IMG/VR virus record: IMGVR_UViG_3300046007_009749
Span: 1-34,260 of that record
Direction: 5' to 3' (one strand)
Source: a virus
Length of the DNA stretch: 34,260 bases
In this document: piece by piece, positions 7,194-14,497 of the stretch
Layout: the number at the start of each line of letters is the position of its first letter
Position numbering within the stretch: the stretch's first letter is position 1
Notes under the pieces: model-generated
Told to the model about the DNA's origin: nothing
The model's input: the letters and a program-made list of their open reading frames with translations, nothing else
Database searches by the model: none
Position numbers and translations under genes: made by a program

Positions 7194-9495
7194 TATTGTC
7201 GACATTATTTATAGGCTAGTCGATAAAGTTACGCCAGAGGCCAAAAAAGTTTCTGGCTCGCTAAAAAACATTGAATCTAGCGCAGAATCCGCCGGTGACG
7301 GGGTAGACTCACTAGATAAAAAGCAAGGCAAGTTGTCGGCCAGTATGGCCGAGTTTGTCGGGATATCCGCCGGTATAGTTTACGGACTGCAAAAAATAGG
7401 CAAAAACCTAGTTGGTGCAGCTATAGATTATGAACAGCAGGAAATGGCTTTCACATCTATGCTTGGGAGTAGCCTCCGCGCACAGGAGCTTATAGCAGAT
7501 ATACAGAAAACAGCGGCGAGTACACCATTTGAGCAATCGGATCTAATAGATTACGCAAAGAAACTTATCGCAGTTGGTACAGCCTCTAGCGATGTTATCC
7601 CGGCGATGACGATGTTGGGGGATGTTGCCTCGGCGCTGGGTACTGAGAGACTGCCCCAAATCGTGCGCGGTTACTCAGACATACAAGCGGCAGGTCGTGC
7701 AATGGGAGGCGACCTAAAACAGCTCAGAGACGCGGCGGTCCCTATTGAGCAGTACCTAGCAAAAGTTCTTGGCGTTACAACGTCACAGGTTAGAAAATTA
7801 TCCGAAGAGTCTCAAATATCATCGGAAGATGTTAAAAAAGCTTTTCAGTTAATGACGTCAGAAGGCGAGCGCTTCCATGGAATGATGGCCGCACAGGCAA
7901 AAACGACTGGCGGGGCTATATCTAATCTTAGAGACCAAATCGGGGTAATGGCTATAGCGTTGGGAACGCCACTTTTGGGTCCTGTTAACTCGCTAGTTAA
8001 TGGGCTCAGATTTTTAATTGAACAGTTTAACAAGCTATCTCCAGGGGCAAAAACTTTTATTGCAATATCCGGCGCTGTGGCCACTGGCGTCATGGCAATG
8101 TCCACGGCATTTGGATTGCTGGCGCTTTCTCTCGGTGGGGCTAAAATAGCGCTGATGGCGCTTGCTGGCAGCACGGGGATAGGGCTAGTTGTTGGCGGGA
8201 TTGTCTTGCTAGGCACTGCTGTCTATAAAAATATGGACAGTGTAAAAATTGCAGTAAATGAAACCCGTTTAGTTTTTCAAAGATTCGCGCTTGGCGTTGT
8301 TGAGTCTGTAAATAAAATAATGGCGGCAATTGCGAAAATACCGGGCGGACAGAAAATAGTAAATTTAAGCGCCGGTGGATCGGTTGCCGACGATATAAAA
8401 AAAGAGATCGCGGCAACGGAAGCTACTATATCAGCTATAAAAGAGTCCCGTAAAAAAGCGGCCGACGATGAAGTGGCGGCAAAGAAACAGGCCATTGCAG
8501 AGGCGGCCGCGCTTGAAAAAAAGGAACTTGATGAAAAGGCGGCGAGGTTGAAGCAGGAAAATGATGCAAAGATCGCCGCCCAAAATGAATCCGCCGAAGC
8601 CGCCGCAAAAAAAGCGCAAGAAAAAGCCGATAAAGAAAAGGAAATACTTTTAAAGGAAAAAGATGAAGAGCTTGAAATAAGAAGAAAAGCTATCGCGGCG
8701 GAGCTTCTTATGACGTCAAAGACTGGTGAACAGGATGCTGCGTTTGCTCAGTCTCAGGCGGACAAATATAGAGATATAAACTCACGGCTAATTGAAGACA
8801 CACGCGCAGCGGCAGAGGAAGACTTCTTGAGAGAGCAAGAGCTTGCAAATCTTTCTCTTGAACAAAAAATATTACGTGTAGAGCAAGAGCTTGCAATCGA
8901 TGAGATGTCAGCAGAAAGAAGAAACGCTCTTTCTCAAAAACTTTACGACTTAGAGATACAGAGAATGGCGGCCCTTGACGCGAAGAAAAAACAGCAGCAA
9001 GCAATGTTTTTAGACGCGTTTGCAAAAATGGGTGATGGGCAACTTTCGCTACAAGAAGCGGTTTCACAGGGAATGCTAGAGTTTTATAAACGGGAGGCCT
9101 ACGCCGCCGTAGATATTGAGGCCGGGAAAATGTTTCAAACAGGTATGGCCCGCTTGATTGCTTCATTGTTTACGGACCCGATTGGATATGCTCACCTGGC
9201 GGGATCGGCGGCGCTTGTAGCTGGATCTAGGGCCGCTATAGGATCGATAAAGCTAGCTGAGGGGGGGGTCGTTATGCCACAGCCTGGGGGCGTCCGCGCA
9301 ACCGTTGCAGAGGCAGGCAAGCCGGAAATAGTTATGCCACTAGATGACCCGCGGGCGGCTAGTATGATGGGTGGCGCTGGCGGTCGTGAGGTGATAATAT
9401 TGAGCTCAGACGGGCAAACGATGCTTGCCAAAGGTATATATGCTGAGCAGCAAGAATTATTACGAACAGGGCAAATAGGCAGGTCTAGAATATAA
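7183..9495 (+). CDS. Tail tape measure protein
   Basis: Encodes 770 aa from ATG 7183; the in-frame TTG at 7168 lacks support. It is the longest gene. Residues about 70-260 hold the phage tape-measure domain (ELIADIQKTAASTPFEQSDL, QLRDAAVPIEQYLAKVLGVT). Residues about 290-350 form hydrophobic segments that may insert into the host membrane. Residues about 405-600 are Lys/Glu/Ala coiled coil. The C-terminus carries EGGVVMPQPGGVRATVAEAG then PEIVMPLDD, a common tape-measure ending. It sets tail length; at about 1.5 angstrom per residue the tail would be roughly 115 nm. Confidence 0.93.
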   Translation: MANSIVDIIYRLVDKVTPEAKKVSGSLKNIESSAESAGDGVDSLDKKQGKLSASMAEFVGISAGIVYGLQKIGKNLVGAAIDYEQQEMAFTSMLGSSLRAQELIADIQKTAASTPFEQSDLIDYAKKLIAVGTASSDVIPAMTMLGDVASALGTERLPQIVRGYSDIQAAGRAMGGDLKQLRDAAVPIEQYLAKVLGVTTSQVRKLSEESQISSEDVKKAFQLMTSEGERFHGMMAAQAKTTGGAISNLRDQIGVMAIALGTPLLGPVNSLVNGLRFLIEQFNKLSPGAKTFIAISGAVATGVMAMSTAFGLLALSLGGAKIALMALAGSTGIGLVVGGIVLLGTAVYKNMDSVKIAVNETRLVFQRFALGVVESVNKIMAAIAKIPGGQKIVNLSAGGSVADDIKKEIAATEATISAIKESRKKAADDEVAAKKQAIAEAAALEKKELDEKAARLKQENDAKIAAQNESAEAAAKKAQEKADKEKEILLKEKDEELEIRRKAIAAELLMTSKTGEQDAAFAQSQADKYRDINSRLIEDTRAAAEEDFLREQELANLSLEQKILRVEQELAIDEMSAERRNALSQKLYDLEIQRMAALDAKKKQQQAMFLDAFAKMGDGQLSLQEAVSQGMLEFYKREAYAAVDIEAGKMFQTGMARLIASLFTDPIGYAHLAGSAALVAGSRAAIGSIKLAEGGVVMPQPGGVRATVAEAGKPEIVMPLDDPRAASMMGGAGGREVIILSSDGQTMLAKGIYAEQQELLRTGQIGRSRI

Positions 9496-10268
9496 TGGCA
9501 AATCCAAAATTTTTCACAAAAAACAAGCTGAAGGATAACTGTACATATACCTTCACGTCAGCAATTGAGGCTATTGCAAGCGTTCTTTATGACAGAGACA
9601 GGACGACAACGCTTGAGAGTGTTGGATCTAATGATGCAACCCCAGAGGTTTGGGATATTGAATTTGCGTCCAGTCAGACAATTGATACAATAATCGTCGA
9701 TAATCACAATATAAAGTCTGGCGGTATACAGTATTGGAACGGGTCGGCATTCGTGGCGTTCTCGACTGCTGCAACTTGGTCGGCAAATGCGCTAACAACG
9801 TCAGTTTTTTCGTTTAATAGTGTTTCAACGACAAAGTTACGCGTTACGATGAATACCACGATGGTTGTGGACGCACAGAAAAGCGTTGGCCTCATATATG
9901 CAATGGCGACGATTGGCCAGCCATCCGCAGCCCCTGCTACATTGGATATTGAATTTGTTGAGGATTCAAGGTCTCACAAAAAAGCGTCTGGCGGTATTTT
10001 ATACGTATATTTTGGCGCAAAATCTATTTTAAAATACCTATTTTCTGACGCGACCGTGGCGGACGTAACGCTTTTTTCAACTATCAAAAACCTAGGCGTT
10101 GAGTTTTTTATTTGGCCATGTGGAGCTGTAGCTAGCGCCACAACAGATGTGGGCCTTCGCGTTTACGACCTGTATCTTGTCAACTACGTTAATAACTTTA
10201 AGCCAGATTTTAAGTCTAACGTGTTAGGAATAGGAACACGGCTAGCTATAGATTTTAAGGAAGTTTAG
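9495..10268 (+). CDS. Minor tail protein with discoidin-like domain (distal tail candidate)
   Basis: Encodes 257 aa, with 1-nt overlap with the tape measure stop. Residues about 35-135 read like a galactose-binding (F5/8 type C) fold: WDIEFASSQTIDTIIVDNHN, GGIQYWNGSAF, then TTKLRVTMNTTM. The second half (LFSTIKNLGVEFFIWPCGA) resembles tail-tip proteins. First gene after the tape measure is the usual place for the distal tail protein, which opens the baseplate. Domain call is by pattern only. Confidence 0.6.
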   Translation: MANPKFFTKNKLKDNCTYTFTSAIEAIASVLYDRDRTTTLESVGSNDATPEVWDIEFASSQTIDTIIVDNHNIKSGGIQYWNGSAFVAFSTAATWSANALTTSVFSFNSVSTTKLRVTMNTTMVVDAQKSVGLIYAMATIGQPSAAPATLDIEFVEDSRSHKKASGGILYVYFGAKSILKYLFSDATVADVTLFSTIKNLGVEFFIWPCGAVASATTDVGLRVYDLYLVNYVNNFKPDFKSNVLGIGTRLAIDFKEV

Positions 10269-10270
10269 CC

Positions 10271-11551
10271 GTGGCGCTTATTGATTTGATAAAGGCAGAT
10301 AAGCACAGGCCATTCCGCCGGTTGTATATAAAGCGCCGCCTATTTCCAAGTGGGGATTATGAAGAAAATTGGCGACGAGTTGACATTATAGACGGAATAA
10401 ACAGAGTACATGTGTGGGGCACTATTGAAACTGCTATAGATTATAATCCTGGGCAAATTGGGGGCGTTAGCGTGTCAGATATATCGTTAACGTTAGACAA
10501 TTCTGAGGGTCATTGGAATTACGAGAAAGATTCACGCAGCCTTTTTTATCCATACGACACCTACCTTGGAAGAAAACTTACTAGGCTTAAAATAGTTGCC
10601 GGTTATCTAGACGAGGATGGCTCAGAAGTTGGTGAGACTATATTATTTGAGGGCGTAATTGATCGGGTTACAATTGGAGATGATCAACTAGCCAGAGTTT
10701 CTGCAATCAATTATTTATCAGTTCTCACACGTCATGACATATCTGAGATAAGTGCAAACCTAACAAAAAACATGACGGTTTCTTCTATAATCGATGAAAT
10801 TTTCACTATAACGGACGTAACGAATTTTATAACGCTAGGGACTAACGCCCCGGCCAATGATATAGTTGTAGTTGACCAGACTTTATTAAGGGGGTCTCTC
10901 TGGGATGTTCTGCAAGACCTCGCGTTTCTAAGCGCCTCTGTGCCATTTTTGGATGTAGACACACTTCACTTTAGAGACCGAAATACTGACGGGGTAGACG
11001 TTTGGACATTTTACGGAAACGGAAATAGGTCACCGGACATTTTAAAAATAAACAAATACGATGACGAGGGCGCGGATAGAGTTCGGCTTTCTTGGACGGA
11101 TGAGAATACCGGGATAACGGTTCAGTCGCAGTCCACAACATTATTAGCCAGGTATGCGCTAAACCCGCAACGGGTAAATCTGGATATGTTCGGGAAAAGC
11201 CAATCAACATTGAGGGCAATATTAGACTCTCTAGTCAAATATTGGCAATTCCCTAGGCCCATGATAACCTTCACGTCAAAATGCATATTGAATCAAGTAA
11301 AAGTTGGGCAGCAAGTAAGAGTTGACGTTAAGCTCAGGCCTGTCGTTTTTTCATCAGATGGTACGTATTGGGGGAATTTTCAGTGGGGGCAAGCAGAATG
11401 GAAAGAGACCGATTCGTCGGAGACTGAACGAAAGGGCTCAATAATAATAAAATCTGGGGTTAAATGGATGGCAACGAGAATATTGACCGATTTAGACAAT
11501 TGGACGTCAAATATTACAGCTGAAACAATAAAGGTTTGGAGAGCGTCATGA
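10271..11551 (+). CDS. Tail tip / baseplate hub protein
   Basis: Encodes 426 aa from GTG 10271. A stretch typical of tail hub proteins appears at about residues 55-80 (IGGVSVSDISLTLDNSEGHW), followed by LFEGVIDRVTIGDDQLARVS, a motif seen in gp27-like and Tal-like proteins. LRAILDSLVKYWQFPRP and VKVGQQVRVD further support a hub beta domain. Such proteins close the tail tube and anchor fibers. No lytic domain is visible. It ends ATGA-coupled to the next gene. Confidence 0.65.
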   Translation: MALIDLIKADKHRPFRRLYIKRRLFPSGDYEENWRRVDIIDGINRVHVWGTIETAIDYNPGQIGGVSVSDISLTLDNSEGHWNYEKDSRSLFYPYDTYLGRKLTRLKIVAGYLDEDGSEVGETILFEGVIDRVTIGDDQLARVSAINYLSVLTRHDISEISANLTKNMTVSSIIDEIFTITDVTNFITLGTNAPANDIVVVDQTLLRGSLWDVLQDLAFLSASVPFLDVDTLHFRDRNTDGVDVWTFYGNGNRSPDILKINKYDDEGADRVRLSWTDENTGITVQSQSTTLLARYALNPQRVNLDMFGKSQSTLRAILDSLVKYWQFPRPMITFTSKCILNQVKVGQQVRVDVKLRPVVFSSDGTYWGNFQWGQAEWKETDSSETERKGSIIIKSGVKWMATRILTDLDNWTSNITAETIKVWRAS

Positions 11552-12228
11552 CATTTATAGATTTACAAAACAACACTACAGCGGACGCGGATGACGTCAT
11601 GGGGAATTTCCGCCACGTCAATTTTGGTAGCGACTTAATCCCCGTTGACACTGACGGGGACGGTGTAGATGCGGCGTTAGATTTGGGAAGTACATCTTTT
11701 AACTGGAAAGACGCCTATTTTTCGGGGAATATTGTCGCTTATGGTCAGTATAGAGCCTCTGGCGGGACAGCTGAGTTTTCTGGTGGAACAGTGGCATGCC
11801 CAAACAACGCTTGGACCGCAGTCAAGTTTAAAAGCGAGCTCGTCGCAACAACTGGGGTTAATAAAACGGGTATACTTCACAGCACATCATCAAACGAAGA
11901 GCGATGGGACCTTCAAGGGGCGGGCGTGTTTATTATTATTGGACAGGTTACATTTGTTGGGAATAGCACCGGAATTCGCGGGGTAGGCTTTAGAGTTGTC
12001 GGGTCTGACCAAATAAGGTCTTGCAATATCCAGACTGGAGTTGCTACAAATGATAATACGATAGGTTTTTCTGGATTAATAGAGACCTCTAGTTCTAGCA
12101 CAGATATTGAAATGGTTGTTTTCCAAAATAGCGGTGGCACATTAAATATAAGGAAAAATTCTGTAAGTAGCGCGTCAACAACTCCAACCCAAGGCACGAC
12201 AAATATTCAAATAATCAGGATAGCATAG
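11548..12228 (+). CDS. Tail fiber / receptor-binding protein candidate
   Basis: Encodes 226 aa. ATG 11548 overlaps the hub stop. The N-terminus is typical of tail fibers (MTFIDLQNNTTADADDVMGN, then LGSTSFNWKDAYFSGNI at about residues 50-66). The C-terminal ~140 residues, with NNAWTAVKFKSELV, GVFIIIGQVTFVGNSTGIRG and a TTNIQIIRI end, look like a C1q/TNF-type trimeric head domain, common at receptor-binding tips. Likely the main adhesin. No diversity-generating machinery is nearby. Confidence 0.7.
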   Translation: MTFIDLQNNTTADADDVMGNFRHVNFGSDLIPVDTDGDGVDAALDLGSTSFNWKDAYFSGNIVAYGQYRASGGTAEFSGGTVACPNNAWTAVKFKSELVATTGVNKTGILHSTSSNEERWDLQGAGVFIIIGQVTFVGNSTGIRGVGFRVVGSDQIRSCNIQTGVATNDNTIGFSGLIETSSSSTDIEMVVFQNSGGTLNIRKNSVSSASTTPTQGTTNIQIIRIA

Positions 12229-12686
12229 TGACGTACTCCGGAACATTTAATGGGTTTGCAGGAATATATATTACAACAGATAATGAGGATGTCGCCCCAG
12301 TTTTAAAATGGGCTAGGTTTGAGCTTGGCGGGAAAGACATTGTGAATGGACTTGCAAGTGGGTTCAATACAATGTTTACAGTTGACATTTCTTCAATAAC
12401 AAGCATTACGTCAAGATTTTTTAAGCTGTCACTAATAGGGGATGATGGGATTGTTGTTGACGGGCTGTCAATCTCTAACTATTCTGTAAATGGTGGTATT
12501 ACCGATTTAACTTATCCGGCGTTTGATATCCAACCAAACGGATCTGGTTCTGTTATCATTCGGCAATGTTTGTATTTTGGCGGCGTATATGATGGTTACA
12601 CGTCATATTTTCACACAAACTCTACAAACTGGGACGGTACAGCTAGCAACAGGGGGTTCCTAGATATGTTTTACACGGAGATATAA
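12228..12686 (+). CDS. Second tail-tip / fiber-associated protein (unknown)
   Basis: Encodes 152 aa from a GTG that overlaps the fiber stop by one base. Gly-, Asn- and aromatic-rich beta-type sequence (GFAGIYITTDN, FDIQPNGSGSVIIRQCLYFGGVYDGYTSYF). Position between the receptor-binding candidate and the lytic enzyme suggests a virion tip component. Family not recognised. Confidence 0.65.
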   Translation: MTYSGTFNGFAGIYITTDNEDVAPVLKWARFELGGKDIVNGLASGFNTMFTVDISSITSITSRFFKLSLIGDDGIVVDGLSISNYSVNGGITDLTYPAFDIQPNGSGSVIIRQCLYFGGVYDGYTSYFHTNSTNWDGTASNRGFLDMFYTEI

Positions 12687-12688
12687 AG

Positions 12689-13084
12689 ATGAATTCACTA
12701 GAGTTTCACATAAGAGAAAAGAAAAAAGGCAAAAAAGCTGACATTGTAATTGGTGAACTTCTTTTTATGCATGGAGATGAATGTATCCGCCAGTTCCCGG
12801 CAAACTCTGGCGGATGGGGCAATGGCCCGTTGCCAGTTGGCGAGTACAAATGCCACTCCGCCAGACCCTTGCCATCTGGATCACCAGATGGCCTAGGGAC
12901 ATGGATCATGGGGATAGAGCCTCTTTTCCAAACATCTAGATACAATCTTGCCATACATAAAGACGGTGGTGTCCCTGGAACGCTTGGCTGCATCGGTATA
13001 ACCGAAGACGACCTAAAGTGCTTTGAGTTATTGAGAACACATGCCCCGAAAAGGCTAAGAGTTTATGATTCAAGAAATACTTAA
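12689..13084 (+). CDS. Peptidoglycan hydrolase / L,D-transpeptidase-like endolysin candidate
   Basis: Encodes 131 aa. The C-terminal half has NLAIHKDGGVPGTLGCIGI (about residues 86-104), with His90, a GT pair and Cys101 arranged like the His...Cys active site of YkuD-like L,D-transpeptidase or peptidase folds. GNGPLPVGEYKC (about 45-55) also fits that fold. It has no signal peptide and sits immediately before holin-like genes, so it probably cleaves the wall at lysis. The chemistry (amidase, carboxypeptidase or endopeptidase) cannot be decided. Confidence 0.6.
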   Translation: MNSLEFHIREKKKGKKADIVIGELLFMHGDECIRQFPANSGGWGNGPLPVGEYKCHSARPLPSGSPDGLGTWIMGIEPLFQTSRYNLAIHKDGGVPGTLGCIGITEDDLKCFELLRTHAPKRLRVYDSRNT

Positions 13085-13304
13085 TGAGAGACAGAAGACC
13101 CACGGGGAATATAGCGATGTCGCCGAGACATACGCTGGACTATGTCGTCAAATAGATGCAGACGGTCTAAGTCCTTCCTCGTACCTGGCTATATCAATGA
13201 TTTTCCAGAAAATAGCGCGAATAGTTAACGGTGACGCTAACTTCAAGGACCACTGGGTAGATATAATGGGTTACGCGGAACTTGCCAGGAAAGAATTGCA
13301 TTAA
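13065..13304 (+). CDS. DUF6378-like small protein
   Basis: Encodes 79 aa. It reads ILNERQKTHGEYSDVAETYA, then YLAISMIFQKIARIVNGDA and DHWVDIMGYAELA, the pattern I associate with the phage family DUF6378 (a MazG-like all-alpha look, function unknown). It overlaps the hydrolase by 20 nt and its TAA overlaps the next ATG by one base. In other phages the family is usually an early gene, so its place in a lysis cassette is odd. Confidence 0.7.
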   Translation: MIQEILNERQKTHGEYSDVAETYAGLCRQIDADGLSPSSYLAISMIFQKIARIVNGDANFKDHWVDIMGYAELARKELH

Positions 13305-13561
13305 TGGAAGACATCGTACATCTAATAGGTAGCTCGTTTGCTGGCGGGGTTGGGGCAATAATATTGCTCAAAAACTTATTTTCAAGCAAGGAACAATTTG
13401 ATAAACTTGAAAAAGTAGTGGAAGACATGAAAAAAGATTACGTAACGCATAAAACGCTTGAGTTAATGCTTGCGAGAATAACCGACCAACTAACAAATAT
13501 TAGCGATTCACTAAAAGGGCTTACGTCAGAGAAGGGGAAACATGGAGGGCATCACGAGTGA
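13304..13561 (+). CDS. Membrane-anchored coiled-coil protein (holin/antiholin-like)
   Basis: Encodes 85 aa. Residues about 4-23 are hydrophobic (VHLIGSSFAGGVGAIILLKN), the rest a charged coiled coil (FDKLEKVVEDMKKDY, LARITDQLTNISDSLKG) ending GKHGGHHE. One membrane segment plus coiled coil is seen in holins, antiholins and XhlA-type accessory lysis proteins. The lysis context supports such a role; which one is open. Confidence 0.6.
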   Translation: MEDIVHLIGSSFAGGVGAIILLKNLFSSKEQFDKLEKVVEDMKKDYVTHKTLELMLARITDQLTNISDSLKGLTSEKGKHGGHHE

Positions 13562-13739
13562 GGAAATAGAGCTATTCCACTCTATGCATGAGATGCTAGC
13601 TCATTTAAATGATCGCATAAAAAATATTGAGCGTGATTTATTGAATATAAGAGCGGCAAACTCATCGCAAGTAGTAGTAATTGATCGGGCAATTTCCAAT
13701 CTTGGGAAAATAATAGGGGACATGAGGTTTTTAAAATGA
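13542..13739 (+). CDS. Small coiled-coil protein in lysis cassette
   Basis: Encodes 65 aa, almost entirely helical heptads (FHSMHEMLAHLNDRIKNIERDL) with no membrane segment. It overlaps the previous gene by 20 nt and the next by 4 (ATGA). It may pair with the coiled coil of the preceding membrane protein and control lysis timing. This is inference from context; family unknown. Confidence 0.6.
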   Translation: MEGITSEEIELFHSMHEMLAHLNDRIKNIERDLLNIRAANSSQVVVIDRAISNLGKIIGDMRFLK

Positions 13740-14113
13740 ATTTTATTCTAGGATTTTTGGGCAATATTGGAACAGGCATTGTTACTTGGGCCGTTGGCGG
13801 CGTTGTGCGGTCATTCGTTGAGGAAGAGCTGCGTAAACAAGCAGATTCTTTAAAGACGTCAGTCATCGAAAAGATACAAGCGGATGTCAAAAAAGTTGAC
13901 GACGAAGATTTGCAGAACGCGGCGCGTTACGCCGTCCGTTATGTCGCTAAGAATTTCCCAGATATTGACAACTCAGAAAAGCTGCAAAAGGCGATATTGA
14001 CATTCCAGTCTATCACCCCACCTGTACTGGACTTTTTTATCTCTGACGCGGCGCTCAGAGGAATAATTGAGACCGCATACAGAGATGTAAAGAAGGACCT
14101 ATCGTCTATCTAA
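13736..14113 (+). CDS. Holin-like protein (LL-H type pattern)
   Basis: Encodes 125 aa. A short hydrophobic N-terminus (ILGFLGNIGTGIVTWAVGGVV, about residues 4-24) is followed by a charged helix and then LQNAARYAVRYVAKNFPDID, which resembles the C-terminal region of phage LL-H-type holins. It is the last gene of the late unit, ATGA-coupled to the coiled-coil gene, and followed by a terminator at 14132. It would make the membrane lesion that releases or activates the hydrolase. Confidence 0.55.
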   Translation: MNFILGFLGNIGTGIVTWAVGGVVRSFVEEELRKQADSLKTSVIEKIQADVKKVDDEDLQNAARYAVRYVAKNFPDIDNSEKLQKAILTFQSITPPVLDFFISDAALRGIIETAYRDVKKDLSSI

Positions 14114-14341
14114 TAATTCTGACAATTCGCGCTCAGCGATTGAAAATGTCGTCGCTGAGTAGTTTTTATCTTGGGCTACAATGTCTTTGTACGGTTTTAT
14201 CGTGATCATTTTAATGACGTTTCTTTTGCAAAGACTTTTTGCGTTTGCCCTTGATAGAACAACTAAAACATGTCCATCATTTATCGTTTTTGTTTCGTAC
14301 CTTTTTTTCACAAACAAAACCAAATTATCTATATTTTTCAT
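14099..14341 (-). CDS. Small leftward protein of the 14.4-kb switch (unknown)
   Basis: Encodes 80 aa, basic, reading away from the divergent control region. A good GGGAG site lies 6 nt before its ATG (14341). It tail-overlaps the holin gene by 15 nt. The sequence (VLFVKKRYETKTINDGHVLVVLSRANAK) does not show a clear helix-turn-helix. Its promoter overlaps operator 14390-14404, so it is probably controlled with the early genes. Regulator is a guess. Confidence 0.7.
   Translation of the reverse strand: MKNIDNLVLFVKKRYETKTINDGHVLVVLSRANAKSLCKRNVIKMITIKPYKDIVAQDKNYSATTFSIAERELSELLDRR
14132..14167 (+). terminator. Late-operon terminator after the holin
   Basis: CTCAGCGA (14132-14139), 12-nt loop, TCGCTGAG (14152-14159), then AGTTTTTATC. 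It ends the late transcript 19 nt after the holin stop. It lies within the coding region of the convergent gene 14099-14341. Confidence 0.65.
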
Positions 14342-14374
14342 AAATTCTCCCTGTTTATAAAATAATTGAAAATC

Positions 14375-14403
14375 ATTGTGAATTAAATACTGTACATTGT
14401 AAA
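14375..14403 (-). promoter_or_regulatory. Leftward promoter for 14341 gene
   Basis: On the minus strand: TTTACA (14403-14398), 17 nt, CACAAT (14380-14375). The -35 is part of operator 14390-14404. The -10 is imperfect. Confidence 0.5.
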
Positions 14404-14404
14404 G
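14390..14404 (-). promoter_or_regulatory. Operator site O1 (CTTTAC-AAT-GTACAG)
   Basis: Minus-strand CTTTACAATGTACAG, a near-palindrome of the family CTTTAC-NNN-GTAAAG. Together with O2 it forms an inverted pair of 16-bp sequences (14389-14404 and 14444-14459, one mismatch), 39 bp apart. Confidence 0.65.
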
Positions 14405-14438
14405 CGATTATTTAATGTGCCAGATAAAAAACACCTGC

Positions 14439-14467
14439 TTGTACTTTACGATGTACAGTGATACACT
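14439..14467 (+). promoter_or_regulatory. Rightward promoter for primase-helicase
   Basis: TTGTAC (14439-14444), 17 nt, TACACT (14462-14467), 30 nt before GTG 14498. Operator O2 fills the spacer, so binding would block polymerase. Confidence 0.5.
14444..14458 (+). promoter_or_regulatory. Operator site O2 (CTTTAC-GAT-GTACAG)
   Basis: Same operator family as O1, in opposite orientation, inside the rightward promoter spacer. Confidence 0.65.
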
Positions 14468-14497
14468 CCAACGCCTCAAACGGTAGGAGGCGGCGCA

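Noticed and set aside
8708-9166. Long open frame on the minus strand within the tape measure gene
   Set aside because: It mirrors the Lys/Glu/Ala-rich coiled coil of the real gene, has no ribosome site and runs against the operon.
11548-12686. Diversity-generating retroelement targeting the fiber gene
   Set aside because: No reverse transcriptase and no adenine-variable template repeat were seen.
13582-13890. 102-codon minus-strand frame in the lysis cassette
   Set aside because: It is antisense to overlapping late genes whose starts and couplings are good.
14099-14341. CI-type repressor
   Set aside because: The 80-aa protein has no recognisable helix-turn-helix or peptidase domain, so only the label unknown is justified.
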